A stretch of DNA of 64,000 nt from contig JARHVA010001472.1 of assembly GCA_037957365.1 (NCBI GenBank), positions 3,305,501 through 3,369,500 of the forward strand, read 5' to 3'. The notes under the pieces are model-generated. The model searched no databases. It saw nothing but the letters and a program-made list of their open reading frames with translations, and was not told the origin of the DNA. Both the position numbers and the translations under genes were made by a program. Position 1 is the stretch's first letter; every line of letters starts with the position of its first letter. This DNA comes from Torreya grandis (Eukaryota > Streptophyta > Pinopsida > Cupressales > Taxaceae). This document shows positions 48,163-61,200 of this stretch, one piece after another.

Positions 48163-51100
48163 ATATCTATATGATATCTCACTAAGTAAATACCCATTTT
48201 TACTTATTTTGTGCCTATCTTCATTAACTTATTTTTTGGCTAATAATAGTGTGCCTCTCTCTCCTAGAGGCTTGACCCAATTTGAGTCCCTTAGCTATTC
48301 ATTTTTACTTTTGGAGTGAAGTCACCATTTTCATTGATGGTGAAGTCATTGTTTAGACATTTTCCTCTATTTAGGGTGATGTTACCATTTTCCTTTTTTA
48401 TGAAAATGGCAACTTCACCTATTTTGGTTAAATCATTGATTCAATGATTTTTATTGAAAATTGGCAATATCGTCACTCAAATTTGGGTGAAGCTACCATT
48501 TTGTTTGCCATGCAAATGGTGACTTCACCAAATTTTACCCTAAACTAGCATTAAATATGTAATAAATGATAATATAACTCAAGTGAGGTTCATTTACTAG
48601 ATTCTCATCATATGGTGGTCACCCATACTCATGAACCCAGTTGCTCACATGCCTCTGTCCTCATCCATGCACCATCTTTCATTGCTTTTCTCCACAAGGT
48701 CAAAGCTCTAAATTCTCAAAGGGTAGAGTGAAAATGAAAAAAAAATTCCCAAGGGGTGAATATATAATTTGACAACTTATTTTTTCACCCCTAGTTCCTA
48801 AGGTTCATTCTGTTCATTCTAGGAGGTCTTATTTTTTACTTTGTGGTTTATTTTTTAGGCCATTCATTTATTTTTGTGTTATTTTTAGACCATTTTTATC
48901 ACTAGATTATGTTATTAAGTCTCTTTGAAGGCCCATTTAATAACACTATTTTTTTGTTGTACTACATGCTAGTTAGGACATGCATCTCCATACTAGTAGT
49001 TACCCCAGATTCATATTGTTCTTATGTGCTAGCTCATCACTAATCTATTTTACATGTTTAGTGCATGATCTCCCTTTGCCAATTTGCCCAAATGGGGTAA
49101 ATTATTTTAGTTTATCAATGATCAAACTCTACCTTATTGGGATAAAATCAATTTTATCTAATAATCAATCCATCTTGTTGGGGCAAATCACTATTCCAAT
49201 GATTCAAATCACCATGTTAGGTCAAATCACTATTTATACCTATGTTACCATTAGACCATGTTATTTTCCTCCTTTTAAGAGCCTATTCTATGACACTATT
49301 TTCCACCTGCTCCCTTGAGGGGGAATCTAGGGCTCATCAAACATGCTCTAAGACATGAACTTATACCTGTTGGATTGTAATAATCTACAGTTGTCAACAC
49401 ATCATTCTTCAAACATTAAATTTTTAGACTTAATGACATTTTCATTCTTTGAAAAGGTGTTATTGTGCCTATGTCTTTTAAATGCCTTATCAAATAGGGG
49501 GGAAATGTAAACACTTTATCTTAACCACATTTTGTGTTTAAATGAACATCATATTGATTTCTAGCAAATGATGCAATTTAAGCCTAGAAATCATCAAAAC
49601 ACCCAAATTTATTTGCACATCAAATGTAAATACCTTAAAACATGTTAAGACATCCCTATTTGAGATAATACCCTATACATAATGATAACCTCTCATGGAT
49701 TCATCCCTAGTCAAATTATGACCTAACAAATTGGCATTTTTGACTAATTGAGTGGGGCACTTAACCAAATTATTGAAATGACCAAAAGACTAAACATGAT
49801 TATTTAACCAAACAAATAGAACTAAATTTTTAAGTGAAAAATCCATGATGAATTAATAAATATCTAATTTTTATAAAGTAATTTTCAACAAATATCAAGG
49901 AATATGATGTCATGATGATGGCATCAGCCTCATAGTAAAAAATTGGAAATATTGACATAAATGGAATAAATATCAAGGATGTTGAGCCATGCTTCATAAA
50001 TTCATTTGACCAACTCAAACCTAACCCAACATTAACTACACAAAGGTTGAAGTCAATTGGAAAACTATAAATACCCAAGCCACGACCATTCTTCAACAAG
50101 CTTTTAAATACAAATAAATAATGCCAAATTATTGCTATAGAGCTTCACAACCAACACATGCCAAGAGCCAATTTCCAAGTGAACAAGAGGATATGTTTCC
50201 CATAAAGCACTAGCATTGTCAAATATTAATTATTCATAAACCGTGCACAAGCCTTCTCTCATGTTGATTGTATGAAAAAATCATTCTAAGAAGGTAAAAG
50301 GTGTTTTTGTCTTCCATTTTTTGATTTATTTGTTTTGTTATCATTTCTCACCATAGTACTTAGGCTTAGAATGTTAGTTATCTTTGAGTTGTTTTGATTT
50401 ATCCACTGACAAGAGAAACTAATATCATCTTTGGATTCCTACTTTATAGTTCTAACGGTCATTTTTTTAAAAATAACACACTTCAAAATAAATCTCCCAC
50501 ACAAACCAATATGCCATTTATCATAAACATTTGAGGGACTTGTCTATAAAAACACATCAAGGTTCACACTTGAAACCCTTTTCAGCTACTCTATCTAACA
50601 CCCTCTTAAAAATTTAATTTCAAAATCATATATCTATTTAGGAAAGAGCCCTATTACAAATTTTCTATAATATTGTATTCATTGGCTAAGTTAACATTAT
50701 TTTTTTGCAGGTTGAGGAAATTCCATTTTCAATCATTCTAATCATTTTTTTTTGCATCCATATGATCTTTCCTAAAGGGGAAATACATTAGCATGAGGTC
50801 CACTTGGACTATGTAGGCAACACTCAATCAATAAGGGGTTTTTTTAGGATAGCTTGACCATATCCCATATCCCCACTTTTCCCCCTCCCTTTGCATTGGA
50901 TCTTGTTTTATGTACTTGTGTAGGCTAGGGATTTAGTTTTTGTAGGTCATCTGCACATCCAAATAGGTTTCCCACATAATCATACAATATATTGGTAGAT
51001 ATGAATACACACAGATTATCAGATCCAATGCATAGTCTACCTAGACAAAGTTGTAATAACAAACAATGACACATTGCAACCTTGTCTACCTTCCACATCC

Positions 51101-52439
51101 GTGTCCCAATATATAGTGAATCATTATTTTTAATTGCCTCTATATTTTTAGGTTCTTACAAGCGGTTACAAATAACCACAGTTAGTGAATGAATAACAGA
51201 GTTTAAAATAAATTAGTTTGTGAGGACATCTCTCTAACCCTAACCTTAGTTTATATTTTTAACAATTTGTAACTTCTATAAATTTTGTATTTTTTTGATA
51301 TGATACATGTATATTGTTTAAATTCCTAGATCATATTTCAAAATATTTCATTTCCAATTAGAATTAATTAATTATTTTAATTAATTCTAGGTGTTTTGAT
51401 ATATAATGTACTATATATAATAAAACATAAAAAAACATGTAAACAGGTAATGCATATCATGTATAGGTTCTGATTTTTTTTTTTAATATTTAATTTTTTT
51501 GTATTTTTTTATTTTTTTAGAATGTTATGTAATGTTAACATTTGATCACATCAACGGCATATCCACATATGATTCTCGGATCTATGACTATGTAATTTAT
51601 ATGTCATGGGTGAGGTTCAATATATATATAGATGTGAAAATTAAAAAAAGGTGATCACATGAAGTACAATATCCATCATCGATATCACAATCATCATAAA
51701 CATGTATATATCATTCACTTTTAGTAGCCATAATAAACTATGTATTGTGTTGTATACTCAATAATTATGTTTGTATTTGTTGTGAAACCATCTGTGGAGT
51801 AAAAAGGATAAGTTGTGCTCATGAGTCATGAGTGAGTGTATTGTCATCATGGAGTTCACTAGTATTATTATTGATAAAGTCTTATATCTTATGTTGAAAA
51901 CTAATGCATCTATTATTTAAACATATTATGCTTCTATGATAATTGTAATATGCCTTAACATCAAATCTCTTAGATTGAGGTTTACTCATATCAACTTATT
52001 TTCGAGGAGGGGGAGATATGAAGTTGCACTAGAGTGACTTTTTTAGTATAGTAAAAATAGGTTCTAGTAAGTATGTGAACTATCTTCTTCAAGGAGCTGA
52101 TAAGACAATCTTATTAATAGATTGTGATACTCCATTATTTGTGGTTTTCCCCTCATCTTGTAGTTGTATTAATGTGATAATTCCTTGATATTTAAATCTC
52201 TGGATATGATATTATAATGCCTAACACTTTTTTATGTGGTGCTCCATTATCTAATGGTAAGAATAACATTGCTTCCATTTTTTTATACTATGACTGATTA
52301 TATGCTCTATGCGGAGTAGTAGTTAAAAGAAATAAATGCTTATCAAGCAAAATCTTTAGTATAATACATGATTTATCTTGTGCATTGGTAATCTATAATT
52401 TGATAGTTATTTTTGCATTTATGAGTTCTAAATTGTTTA
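48163..52439. other. Gene-free DNA with a hairpin cluster
   Basis: No convincing coding frame. 48317-48540 contains several inverted GTGAAGTCACCATTTTC / GAAAATGGCAACTTCACC modules. One, 48480-48536, forms a long hairpin. At 50062-50073 CTATAAATACCC in a GC-balanced context looks like a TATA box on the plus strand, but no transcript or LTR could be tied to it. Confidence 0.45.
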
Positions 52440-53863
52440 TTTAATATGTCATAAATATTGGGTGTGACTCTATGATGCATTTTATAATATGGTGTGCCTC
52501 TTGTTCTCTAGTAATGTTGAATTTTACAAAGAATTACCTTAAAGGAGCACTTAACATTGAAGTATGTTGTGGTAGACTTATATTAAAACAAGTTTTGTCC
52601 TTATTATCCTTGGGTGTATTTGAAAGAGATGTTTTCTATTTATCCAACTTCATTTTAGTTACAAGTTTTGTATCATTTCAATATTTCCCTAGACCAATAG
52701 GTGTAAAATTAAGACTACACAAATAATCATCTATGTTCATTGGAAATTCGTTTTCATTATCACTATATTTATCTTCCATAAATATCTAATATGGATTCTC
52801 TAAGCTAACTCAATATGGTATTTATTATTGTTTTTTACCTTATATAATTTGTTGTTGACCTAATGCACATGTAATTGTTTTGTTAATCTTGTTTGACTCA
52901 CCAATCTCATATGCATGTATCCATTATAGTGGTATCATCTATGATGGAGGTATGGTAGTAGATTGAAAAATATTTGTTTTTTGGATTACATACATTATTA
53001 GGCTCTATTGTTTTACATAATTTAAAAGGTTGATTAAATGCAAGACATATATACAAATGTCCATTATGTATAAACTTGACATGCTATTGTAAATTAGAAA
53101 ATACAACTTCCATTGCATGTATCCATGGTCTACCTAAGAGTAGGTTATAATGCAAGTGATTGGGCATTACATGAAATAAAGTAGGTAAAGTCTTATGTCC
53201 TACTTTGATATCCAAAGTAATGGAACCTAGATTCTGACAAGGCACATTATCAAATCATTTGATATTCTTGTACAATTTTTGAATAAAAACTATATTGATA
53301 ACCAACATTTGTAAAAATGTGATGTTGCATGTATTCGATCTAAATACATTATCTATAAAAAAATTATTGGCTCCCTTATTTAGGATTTTGACTTGTATAA
53401 ACAGTGGGAGATGTTGATTTATGGTATCTTGGGAAGGTAAATCATCTATTTCAAAATATATTGTATCTTTAGTATCCATCAATTTATTAACAACATACAC
53501 AAAATAAGTAGGTTTTGCATCAATAGGCAAAGTTGTGTCATGCAAAGCTATATATAAAATGTATGTATAGATAGATGATCTCGTGAGTAGTTCTAACATG
53601 GAAATTTTAACTAGAGTGTTTCTGAATTGATCAATCATATCATAGCCTTTAGTTGGATTGGTTGGTAACCTAGGTAGTGGATGGGGACGAGGATGGATAG
53701 TTTGAATTCCTTCATTTTATCATACATGATGGGGCACCTTACATCTTCTAGCTGTAATGGCATGGATTGTAAGACCTAATATAAACCTAAGGTGAATAAT
53801 GGGAGAGGGATGGTAGTTATCACAACCTTGAGGTCTAGGGGGAGGAGGAATGAAAGAAGTCAT
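52440..53863 (-). pseudogene. Ty3/gypsy (Tat-like) protease-region fragment
   Basis: The minus-strand frame starts with ATG at 53863 (MTSFIPPPPRPQ). It runs in one frame with a few stops through KISMLELLTRSS, PLFIQVKILNKG and FIDNVFRSN (a worn version of the protease DNGS segment, about 53340), then TLFHVMPNHLHYNLLLGRPW (about 53170). The following spacer (LNFTPIGLG, about 52700) also fits Tat-like polyproteins. The catalytic Asp is present but the Gly-Ser after it is changed. No gag capsid domain upstream and no RT downstream were found, so this is a remnant of a larger element. It is not the missing part of the 7150-19411 element, because the linker sequence differs. Confidence 0.7.
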
Positions 53864-55559
53864 TCATGCCCTTTGACATCTAGAAATGAGTAGAGAGATT
53901 TAAAATTTAGTATTTAAACAATATGAATTACTAAGAAAGGTGAAAGATTATTCAAGATTAATTTTAGTCTTATTATTGTGCAAACATTTGATCTATTTAC
54001 TTATATAATTGTTAAATATTTTGTAGAATAAATAAAAACATGTAATTGATTACTATTATAGATTGGATTACAAAATAAACACTATACATATCCATTATAG
54101 CCATGATTTGATAAGAGAAAATCAAAAACCAAGGTTGAAAATTATAGATAGATACAAAAATCTAAAACCCTAGGAAAAGAGAAGGAAACCCTAAGGAATC
54201 TAGGGTTTGTTATGCTCAAAATAAGGAATAACGAATACATTTTATCTAGTTTTTTGTTTAAATGCACTTAATAGGATATAATTAATAGAAAAGCTAGATT
54301 GCTTATGAGATACAATAACCAAAAAAATATGTGTAACTATCCAAACATAGTAATTTGTTATTTATGAAAAACACTAGAATAATGAAGTACTTAGCTTGTT
54401 TTGGTATATTGAGGTTTGTGGCTAGATATAGTCATCAATAATGCCCATAAAAGGACTTGTGAGTGTTCGGGATCTGAAAATAGATAGTCTACACAAACCT
54501 GGACAAATTTATGCTTCTTGCACACCTGCATAATGTGGCACTGTCTGTTAAGGTGTGGAACTATCATTTGTACTTTTATCGATATTTGATAGTTCTGACT
54601 ATTACACCTGTATATGATAAGGGTTCATGTGCAAGCATATGTTTTTGATCCTGCATGAATCCCTATGTTATCATTCTGCTTGCTTCAAAACCTTAGTTGT
54701 GCACTAAAGAACCACTATAAAATAGGGATAACAGGGGAAAGGCAAAGGTTGAGCTAACATCATCCACCCCTGTGACTAGGTGTTTTTTACATATCCCATA
54801 CTCTGAAAAGGGAAGCCATATTGGATATAGTTCTCCTACCTATTTGAGTGTGTGCAATCTTGTATAATTTGATATTTTGTTGTGCAAGCTTCATGACTTG
54901 ACCTTGTAAATGGTATTCAAACTTAGCTCATGGCTTTCTCCTTTGAGGGGTTTCAGATTTGAGGGATTTAGGGAAGTTTTTCTCAACGTGCAGTGTTTTT
55001 TCATGATACATAAATGATTGCTAGATGATAATAAGATTAAGCTTAATATGTCTATATAGCTAATTCTTTAAGTAATTACCTTCAAATCGACATGCAAAAC
55101 ATACAAGTTAATTCATATGAACAATTAAAATTTGGGAAACTATTCGTTGGAGGTTGCACAGAGAAATTTGACTTAAGTGGATAGGGTCGCGGTGACGGAC
55201 CTATCCAAAGAACATGAACATTGATATGAGATCAGGGGGTAGTCTAATGATGATATTAAGTTGTTTAGGTAGACACTAGGAAGGTCTTGTGTAATAGTAA
55301 TGACGATTTAGTAGGGCCAGGGCTATAAATGGATAAATGACTAAGGAATAATATGAATAAGATACATATATTTGATCACAAATCATGTATTTGATCATAA
55401 GTCAAGAAATCCAATGATTTGTCAAATTACACATTGTCAAGTATTTAATACCAAATATGTGTGTCTACAATTACATTTATGTGCAATCTACTTATCCTTA
55501 ATACACTAAAATTGAATCAATGCAAATAGACATTAATAGTCACAATATTATTACATGTT
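53864..55559. other. No gene recognised
   Basis: AACCCTA-type motifs occur at 54166-54210 (three scattered copies), not a telomeric array. No coding frame or element ends were recognised. Confidence 0.45.
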
Positions 55560-56060
55560 CATTTTTAAAAAAATTGCTAAAAATATTATTATATGTTTAT
55601 TTTTCTTAAATTGATTTTTTTTTTGGTAATTACTTTTCACCAGAGCTACGAACTGGTCTGGGACACAATGGGGGTACAGATTCCAAAGTGATTAAGCACC
55701 AACGACCACATAACATATTCATTTTTTTAAAATTTGTTAAAAATATTATTATATATTTATTATTTTTATTGGTAATTACTTGTCACCGGAGCTACGAACT
55801 GGTCCGGGACACAATGGGGACCCGAATTTCCAAGTGATTAACCACCAACGGCCACAGCTAGTCTTGAAAATACCACCAATAACCATAATGAGCGTTGAGA
55901 ATACCACCAATGACTACAACCAACCTCACATACCTTAATAAGATTTAAAAGTAGATGGGACTTGAAACAACCAAGTCATCCACATCTCATCGATAAATTT
56001 GTTAAAAATATTATTACATATTCATTTTTCAAAAATTTGTTAAAATTTTATTAACGTATT
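55560..56060. repeat. Short tandem repeat of ~146 bp
   Basis: GGTAATTACTTTTCACCAGAG with GAGCTACGAACTGGTCTGGG starts at 55625 and again at 55771. AT-rich modules around TTGTTAAAAATATTATTA recur at about 55570, 55730 and 55990. The CACCAACGACCACA module is also repeated. Confidence 0.8.
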
Positions 56061-56139
56061 ACGAAGATTCAAATAAAATTTTGTAAAAAATGTGTTTTAA
56101 ATTTACAATGAATGTTAAGTGCAAACACACACTTGACAA

Positions 56140-56780
56140 TAATGAGGTCGGGCAATCCTATGAGTTGGTATAATGACCTTGTTTTGTGATTGGACCAAAG
56201 AAAAAGCTCGTAATACGCATGTGAGATACTTGAATGCTCTGATTTCTAGAATCGTTGATGGCCCAAAAAAAAATCAAACGAAACGTATTGCTCATACTTG
56301 ATTGTTACATTGAAGATGGACACTTACCCACCCTCATTTTTTATTTTTTTTTAAATTACTTTTCATTTATCGTACTTAATGGGTCATGTTACAATCAGAC
56401 CGACAGAAAAATCGTTGACGGCTAAGTTTAAGGTCGTTAAAATGACCCGTTAATAAACGTCAATTCCCCGGCCCAGCGGAACTTTCAGTTGGAATATATA
56501 TGCCTTTGACTTAAATTACAAATATGGAACGGACGGTGGCAATTAAATAGTAACTCCGTGGCGGATGCCGTCCACGAAGATGGGGACGTATCGAACGCCA
56601 GAAAGAAGTGTGTAACGTCCGTTGACAAAGATTAATTGACTGTCGGGTTCGACAGGGGGCGGTCTTACCATGCTTTATGCGGAGGGCGCGACACTGTTGC
56701 ATTTCTTTGTTTCCAGATAAAAAATGAATTTTCACTTTGAAAATATGTCAAATCATGTGTGGATTTGCAGTCGTCAAGGA
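56140..56780. promoter_or_regulatory. CpG-rich, low-copy-looking interval (candidate 5' regulatory region)
   Basis: About 40 CpG dinucleotides in roughly 600 bp by my count, against strong CpG loss in most of the window. It contains clusters such as GGCGGATGCCGTCCACG and GTCGGGTTCGAC, several TTGAC cores, and TATATATGCC at 56494. No long conserved frame is present; a minus-strand frame 56735-56511 has no recognisable motif. The CpG content suggests the interval has not been heavily methylated, as for a gene start, but this is inference. Confidence 0.4.
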
Positions 56781-56805
56781 GATATTTTGTCAGATAAAGG
56801 ACTCT

Positions 56806-56826
56806 GATAGATAGATAGATAGATAT
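56806..56826. repeat. (GATA)n microsatellite
   Basis: About five GATA units at 56806-56826, between the CpG-rich interval and the open coding fragment. Confidence 0.85.
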
Positions 56827-56928
56827 TTTACTAATATCCACGAGACCAAAAATTGTTTATAGGACCTTAAATCAAAAATCATAATTTAAAGGAGTGAAGA
56901 AACTTTGAGAAAAAGAGAGTGGTTTTGA

Positions 56929-57133
56929 GTTTTTCTAACTCTAGTTCCCAAGTCTACTGAGGTTTTGCCTTTGAAGGTTCACTTTCCTACTGTGCATCTC
57001 GATAAAAAATTCTCTGATTTTATCAATGTTCTCACCCTCAAATATAGTGAGTATAGATACTCCTTATACACTGCCCACAAAATTAGCTTGAATGTCATCA
57101 TAAGTGGAGCATTCCATGAGATAATGTCATCCC
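56929..57133 (+). pseudogene. Open coding fragment cut by the copia insertion
   Basis: An open frame of about 68 codons ending where the LTR starts at 57134. It reads VPKSTEVLPLKVHFPTVHLD, then DFINVLTLKYSEYRYSLYTA and ISGAFHEIMSS. There is no ATG at its start; a CTAACTCTAG acceptor-like site lies at 56935-56944, so it may be an exon. The family was not recognised. It follows the CpG-rich interval by about 150 bp, so the two may be one broken gene. Confidence 0.4.
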
Positions 57134-58250
57134 TGTTAACCACGAGGGGGAGGGGGGTGAATCAGTGTATTATATATCTTATTTCTTAATCAAATTCTTT
57201 TTCTTTAACCACACATTCAAGATATGCAATAAAATTGAAACAATAATATGCACCATACGAGAGAGAGAGAGAGAGAGAGAGACCAAATTTTTACGTGGAA
57301 ACCCAAAGTGGGGAAAACCATGGAGAATGATCTCAAGTATATGAATGAGTACCAACTCAAATTACAAAATTCGCAAGCACCAATTTGCAGGAGCACCAAC
57401 CCCTCTTGTGTATAAAATACAACTATCTTTCAATGTTTCTTACTCAACAAATGATAGAACTCTACAATATCTCCTGCTTTTCTCTCTTCAAAAACAAATA
57501 CAAAGCATGCACTCTCTTACATATTACAAATGGCTTCTTAAGTCTTTATTTATAGCTTTCCAAATGACCTTTGGCATTTACCCTTTGTGACCCTTCAATC
57601 TTCATGAAAAATGGCCCCAAACATGCATGACCCTTCATATCCTTGCATTTGAAAAGTCATATGGTGACCCTTCATAAGCAAATGCGTCATTTCCTTTTTT
57701 GTCTTTATCTTGGTAACTTTTCATATTCCTCAAAGTGTCTCTTCATGGAAAAATGTGCCATACCCTCTTTTGTCTTCACATGGTGACTCTTGGATTTCCT
57801 CAAGATGACTCTTCATGAGAAAATACGTCCCATTCTTCTTTTGTTTTTTATCCCGTGACTTTTTGACTTCTCCATGGGCCCTCTTTTGACTTATATGCAA
57901 CCAAAAATATATTCATTAATATTAAATAAATATTAACACACATTAACCAAGATATGAATATTAAAAACACTATTAAATTCAATGGGGCCTTTATCACCAA
58001 TAATGCTAGACCTTTGACATCAATGACAAAATTTCTAACAATGTCTACCTTTGTCATTGATGGCAACTTCAAACTGAACCTGCCACATCTTGAAACTTGC
58101 ACATACTACCATCTGAAAAACATACAGTAACTCCCCTTACTGTAACAACTTGTATATATTTTTCTACCTATTTCTACACCTATACTTGTATCTATACCTA
58201 TTATTCTCTCTCTTTGACATCAATGGTAAAGGGCCTACCTAGAGTTAACA
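57134..58250 (-). repeat. 3' LTR of the copia element
   Basis: 1117 bp with TGTTAACC/GAGTTAACA ends. Contains (GA)n at 57260-57281. Compared with the other LTR it lacks a ~48-bp partial duplication around CAAGCACCAACATAAC (63570-63610). Confidence 0.92.
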
Positions 58251-58267
58251 CTTAACTCCCCCTAAAT
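58251..58267 (-). other. Polypurine tract of the copia element
   Basis: Minus strand ATTTAGGGGGAGTTAAG directly before TGTTAACTC of the LTR. Confidence 0.9.
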
Positions 58268-58269
58268 TG

Positions 58270-61200
58270 ATGTTGAACCTCAATGGCAGAAAGTAAAAGA
58301 AAGTACTCTCAACTTCTCTCATAGATATTCAAATGTGTCTTTTAGTAGTGCCTTTATGAAAATATCTACAATCTACTCTATAGTATTGATATATTATATC
58401 TTAACCTGTTGATCTACACCCTGTTTTCTCAAAAAGTGATATCTAACGAGAATATATTTTGTTCTTGGATGCATCATTGGATTCTTTAAAATATTAATAA
58501 CACTTGTGTTGTCACAAAAATAGAAATAGGTTCATCATATTTTACCTTGATATCTTCCAAAGTTTGCTTCATCTAAAGCACTTGAGTGCAACATAATATC
58601 ACTGCAATATATTCTACTTCAACTGTAGAAAATGATACTGAATTTTGCTTCTTGCTTAGCCATAATACTAAGCTATCACCAAGGAAGAAAGCTTCTCCAC
58701 TTGTACTCTTTTTATCATCCAAGCACCTTACCCAATCTAAATTTGTATAAGCAACCAAAGTGAAATCTCTTCCTATGGGATACCACAATCCATAATCCAA
58801 TGTCCCTTTGATATATCTAAATATTTTTTTTACCAAATGAACATGACTATCTTTTAAAGATGATTGATATCTTATAACCATACCTACTGCATGCATGGTG
58901 TCTGACCTCAATACTATCAAATATAAAAGACTATTAATCATAGATCTATACAAAAATTGATCTACAACAGGTGAATCTTCATCTTTGCTCACCTTATTTC
59001 TTATACACATTGGTGTGCCAACTGGTGCACAATCTTCAAAACCAAATTTCTTCAACATTTCCTTGATATATTTACTTTGAGATATGAAAATTCCTTTATT
59101 TGACTGAAATATTTGCAATCCTAAGAAAAATGATAATTCTCCAAGCATAAACATCTAAAATTATTTTTACATATTATTAAAAAAAAAAAATTGTCATCTT
59201 TTCAATGTTTCCTCCAAAAATGATGTCATCAACATATACCAAAATAATCAATTGATGCTCACCTTCTATTTTGATGTAGAGATTACTGTCAGCAAATCTT
59301 CTTTTAAAACTTTGATCTTGTAGGTACTTATCAAGTCTTGCATACCAAGCTTTGGGAGCTTGTTTCAATCCATACAATGCTTTCTTCAATCTACATACAT
59401 GGCTACTAATATTTGAAAGAATAAATCCCTCAGGCTACTCAATGTAGACCTCTTCTTTTAGATTCTCATTTAGGAAGGCAGATTTGACATCCATCTAAAA
59501 CACTTTAAAAATTTTAAACATTGCATATGCAAGAAATATTTCAATAACCTCTAACCTTGCCACTTATGCAAAAGTTTCTTCAAAATGTATTCCCTCAATT
59601 TGAGCATATCCTTTACATACTAATCTTGCTTTATTCCTAGTCACTTCTCCATTTTCATTCAACTATTTCTATAAACCCATTTTGTTCCTATCACATTGTG
59701 ATCTTTTGGTCTAAGCACTAATTCTCAAGTATCATTCTTTTCTATTTGATTTAATTCTTCATCCATAGCCTTAACCCAATACTTATCATGTCTAGCTTCT
59801 GGAAAAGTTTTAGGCTAAATGTTGGATAACAAATAGAAATTAACTTGCTCAGATTATCTTATCATCATTCTTCTAGTATGAATTCTTTCATTTATGTCAA
59901 TGATGATGTCACTTTCATTATGATTTCTTTGAACATATTTGGATGAAGTTTTGGTGTCCTTTTTCTCTTTCTTCTCATCTTAATCTGATTCATCAAAATC
60001 TTCATCTTCAATGATTCAAGGAATGTCTATTGGATCACTGATTCTTTTTGTTCCATATTCTTCTATCTTGACACTTGCACTTTCAACAATTTTCTTGGTT
60101 CTTTTGTTATAACATTTATAAGCTTTACTTTTGCAAAAATAACTAATAAACATACCTTTATCTACTTTGAATTCAAACTTTCTAAGTTTTTTGTCAATTC
60201 TCTTTATGAAGCATCTACCATCAAAAACTTTGAAATAATCAATTGTTGTTGGTTTGTCTTTCTAGAGCTCATAAGAAGTCTTGTCACTATTGACTCTCAA
60301 TAATGTCCTATTCTGAATATGCATTGCTATAGCAACTGTCTCTCTCCAATATTTATCTAGTATCTTAGATTCATTTAGCATTATCCTCGCCATCTCCTAA
60401 ACTATTCTATTTCTTCACTTAACTACTCTATTTTACTGTAGAGTTTTGGCTATTGAATAATGTCTCTTTATTCAATGGTCTTCACAAAACTCAATAAATT
60501 AATCTGACATGAATTCTCCTCCTTGATTTGATCTTATACACTTAATCTTCAAACTAGTTTCATTCTCAACTAATGCTTTAAAATGTCTAAAAGCTTATGA
60601 TTTTTTCTTTAAAAATATTACCCAAGTCATACGTGAAAAATCATCAATAAGCAACATGAAATATTTTTCCCTTGAGTTCTTTGAGTTCTCATAGGTCCAC
60701 ACAGATTAGTGTGAACAAACTCTAACATCTGAGTGGTTGAGTACTCTTTTATTTTGAACCACCTTCTGACCTACTTCTCATGCTAACAAGGTTCACAAAG
60801 CGTGTCAGATGGCTTTGTAATCTTTGAAATATTTTTGATTGCTTACTTTTTTCTGATGTTAACAAGATTGTCAAAATTTATGTGACCCATTCTCCTGTGC
60901 CATAGCCAATTTTCTTCAATCTGACTCAAAAATCTTTGACCTTTGATCTCTGATAATATATACAAATTATTGTTTGTTCTTTGAGATTTGCAATCAACAC
61001 ATCTGAATCTTTTCTTCTAATTTCAAAACTTTCTACATAAAACTTTAATGTGTGCCCTTGATCACACATTTGACTTACACTTAAAAGATTATGCTTAAGA
61101 TCTTCTACATATAAAACGTTTTTAGTTTTAGTTCTACCATTATCCAAACTTAGTGTACTTTTTTTGGCAATTATGGCAGTAGTATTATCTCTGAATTTCA

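Noticed and set aside
54166..54210. AAACCCTA-like motifs
   Set aside because: Three scattered copies, not a telomere array; common in plant 5' regions and in random AT-rich DNA.
55621..55860. Possible tRNA or SINE because of GAGCTACGAACTGGTC-type motifs
   Set aside because: No cloverleaf, and A-box and B-box spacing could not be found; it is better described as a short tandem repeat.
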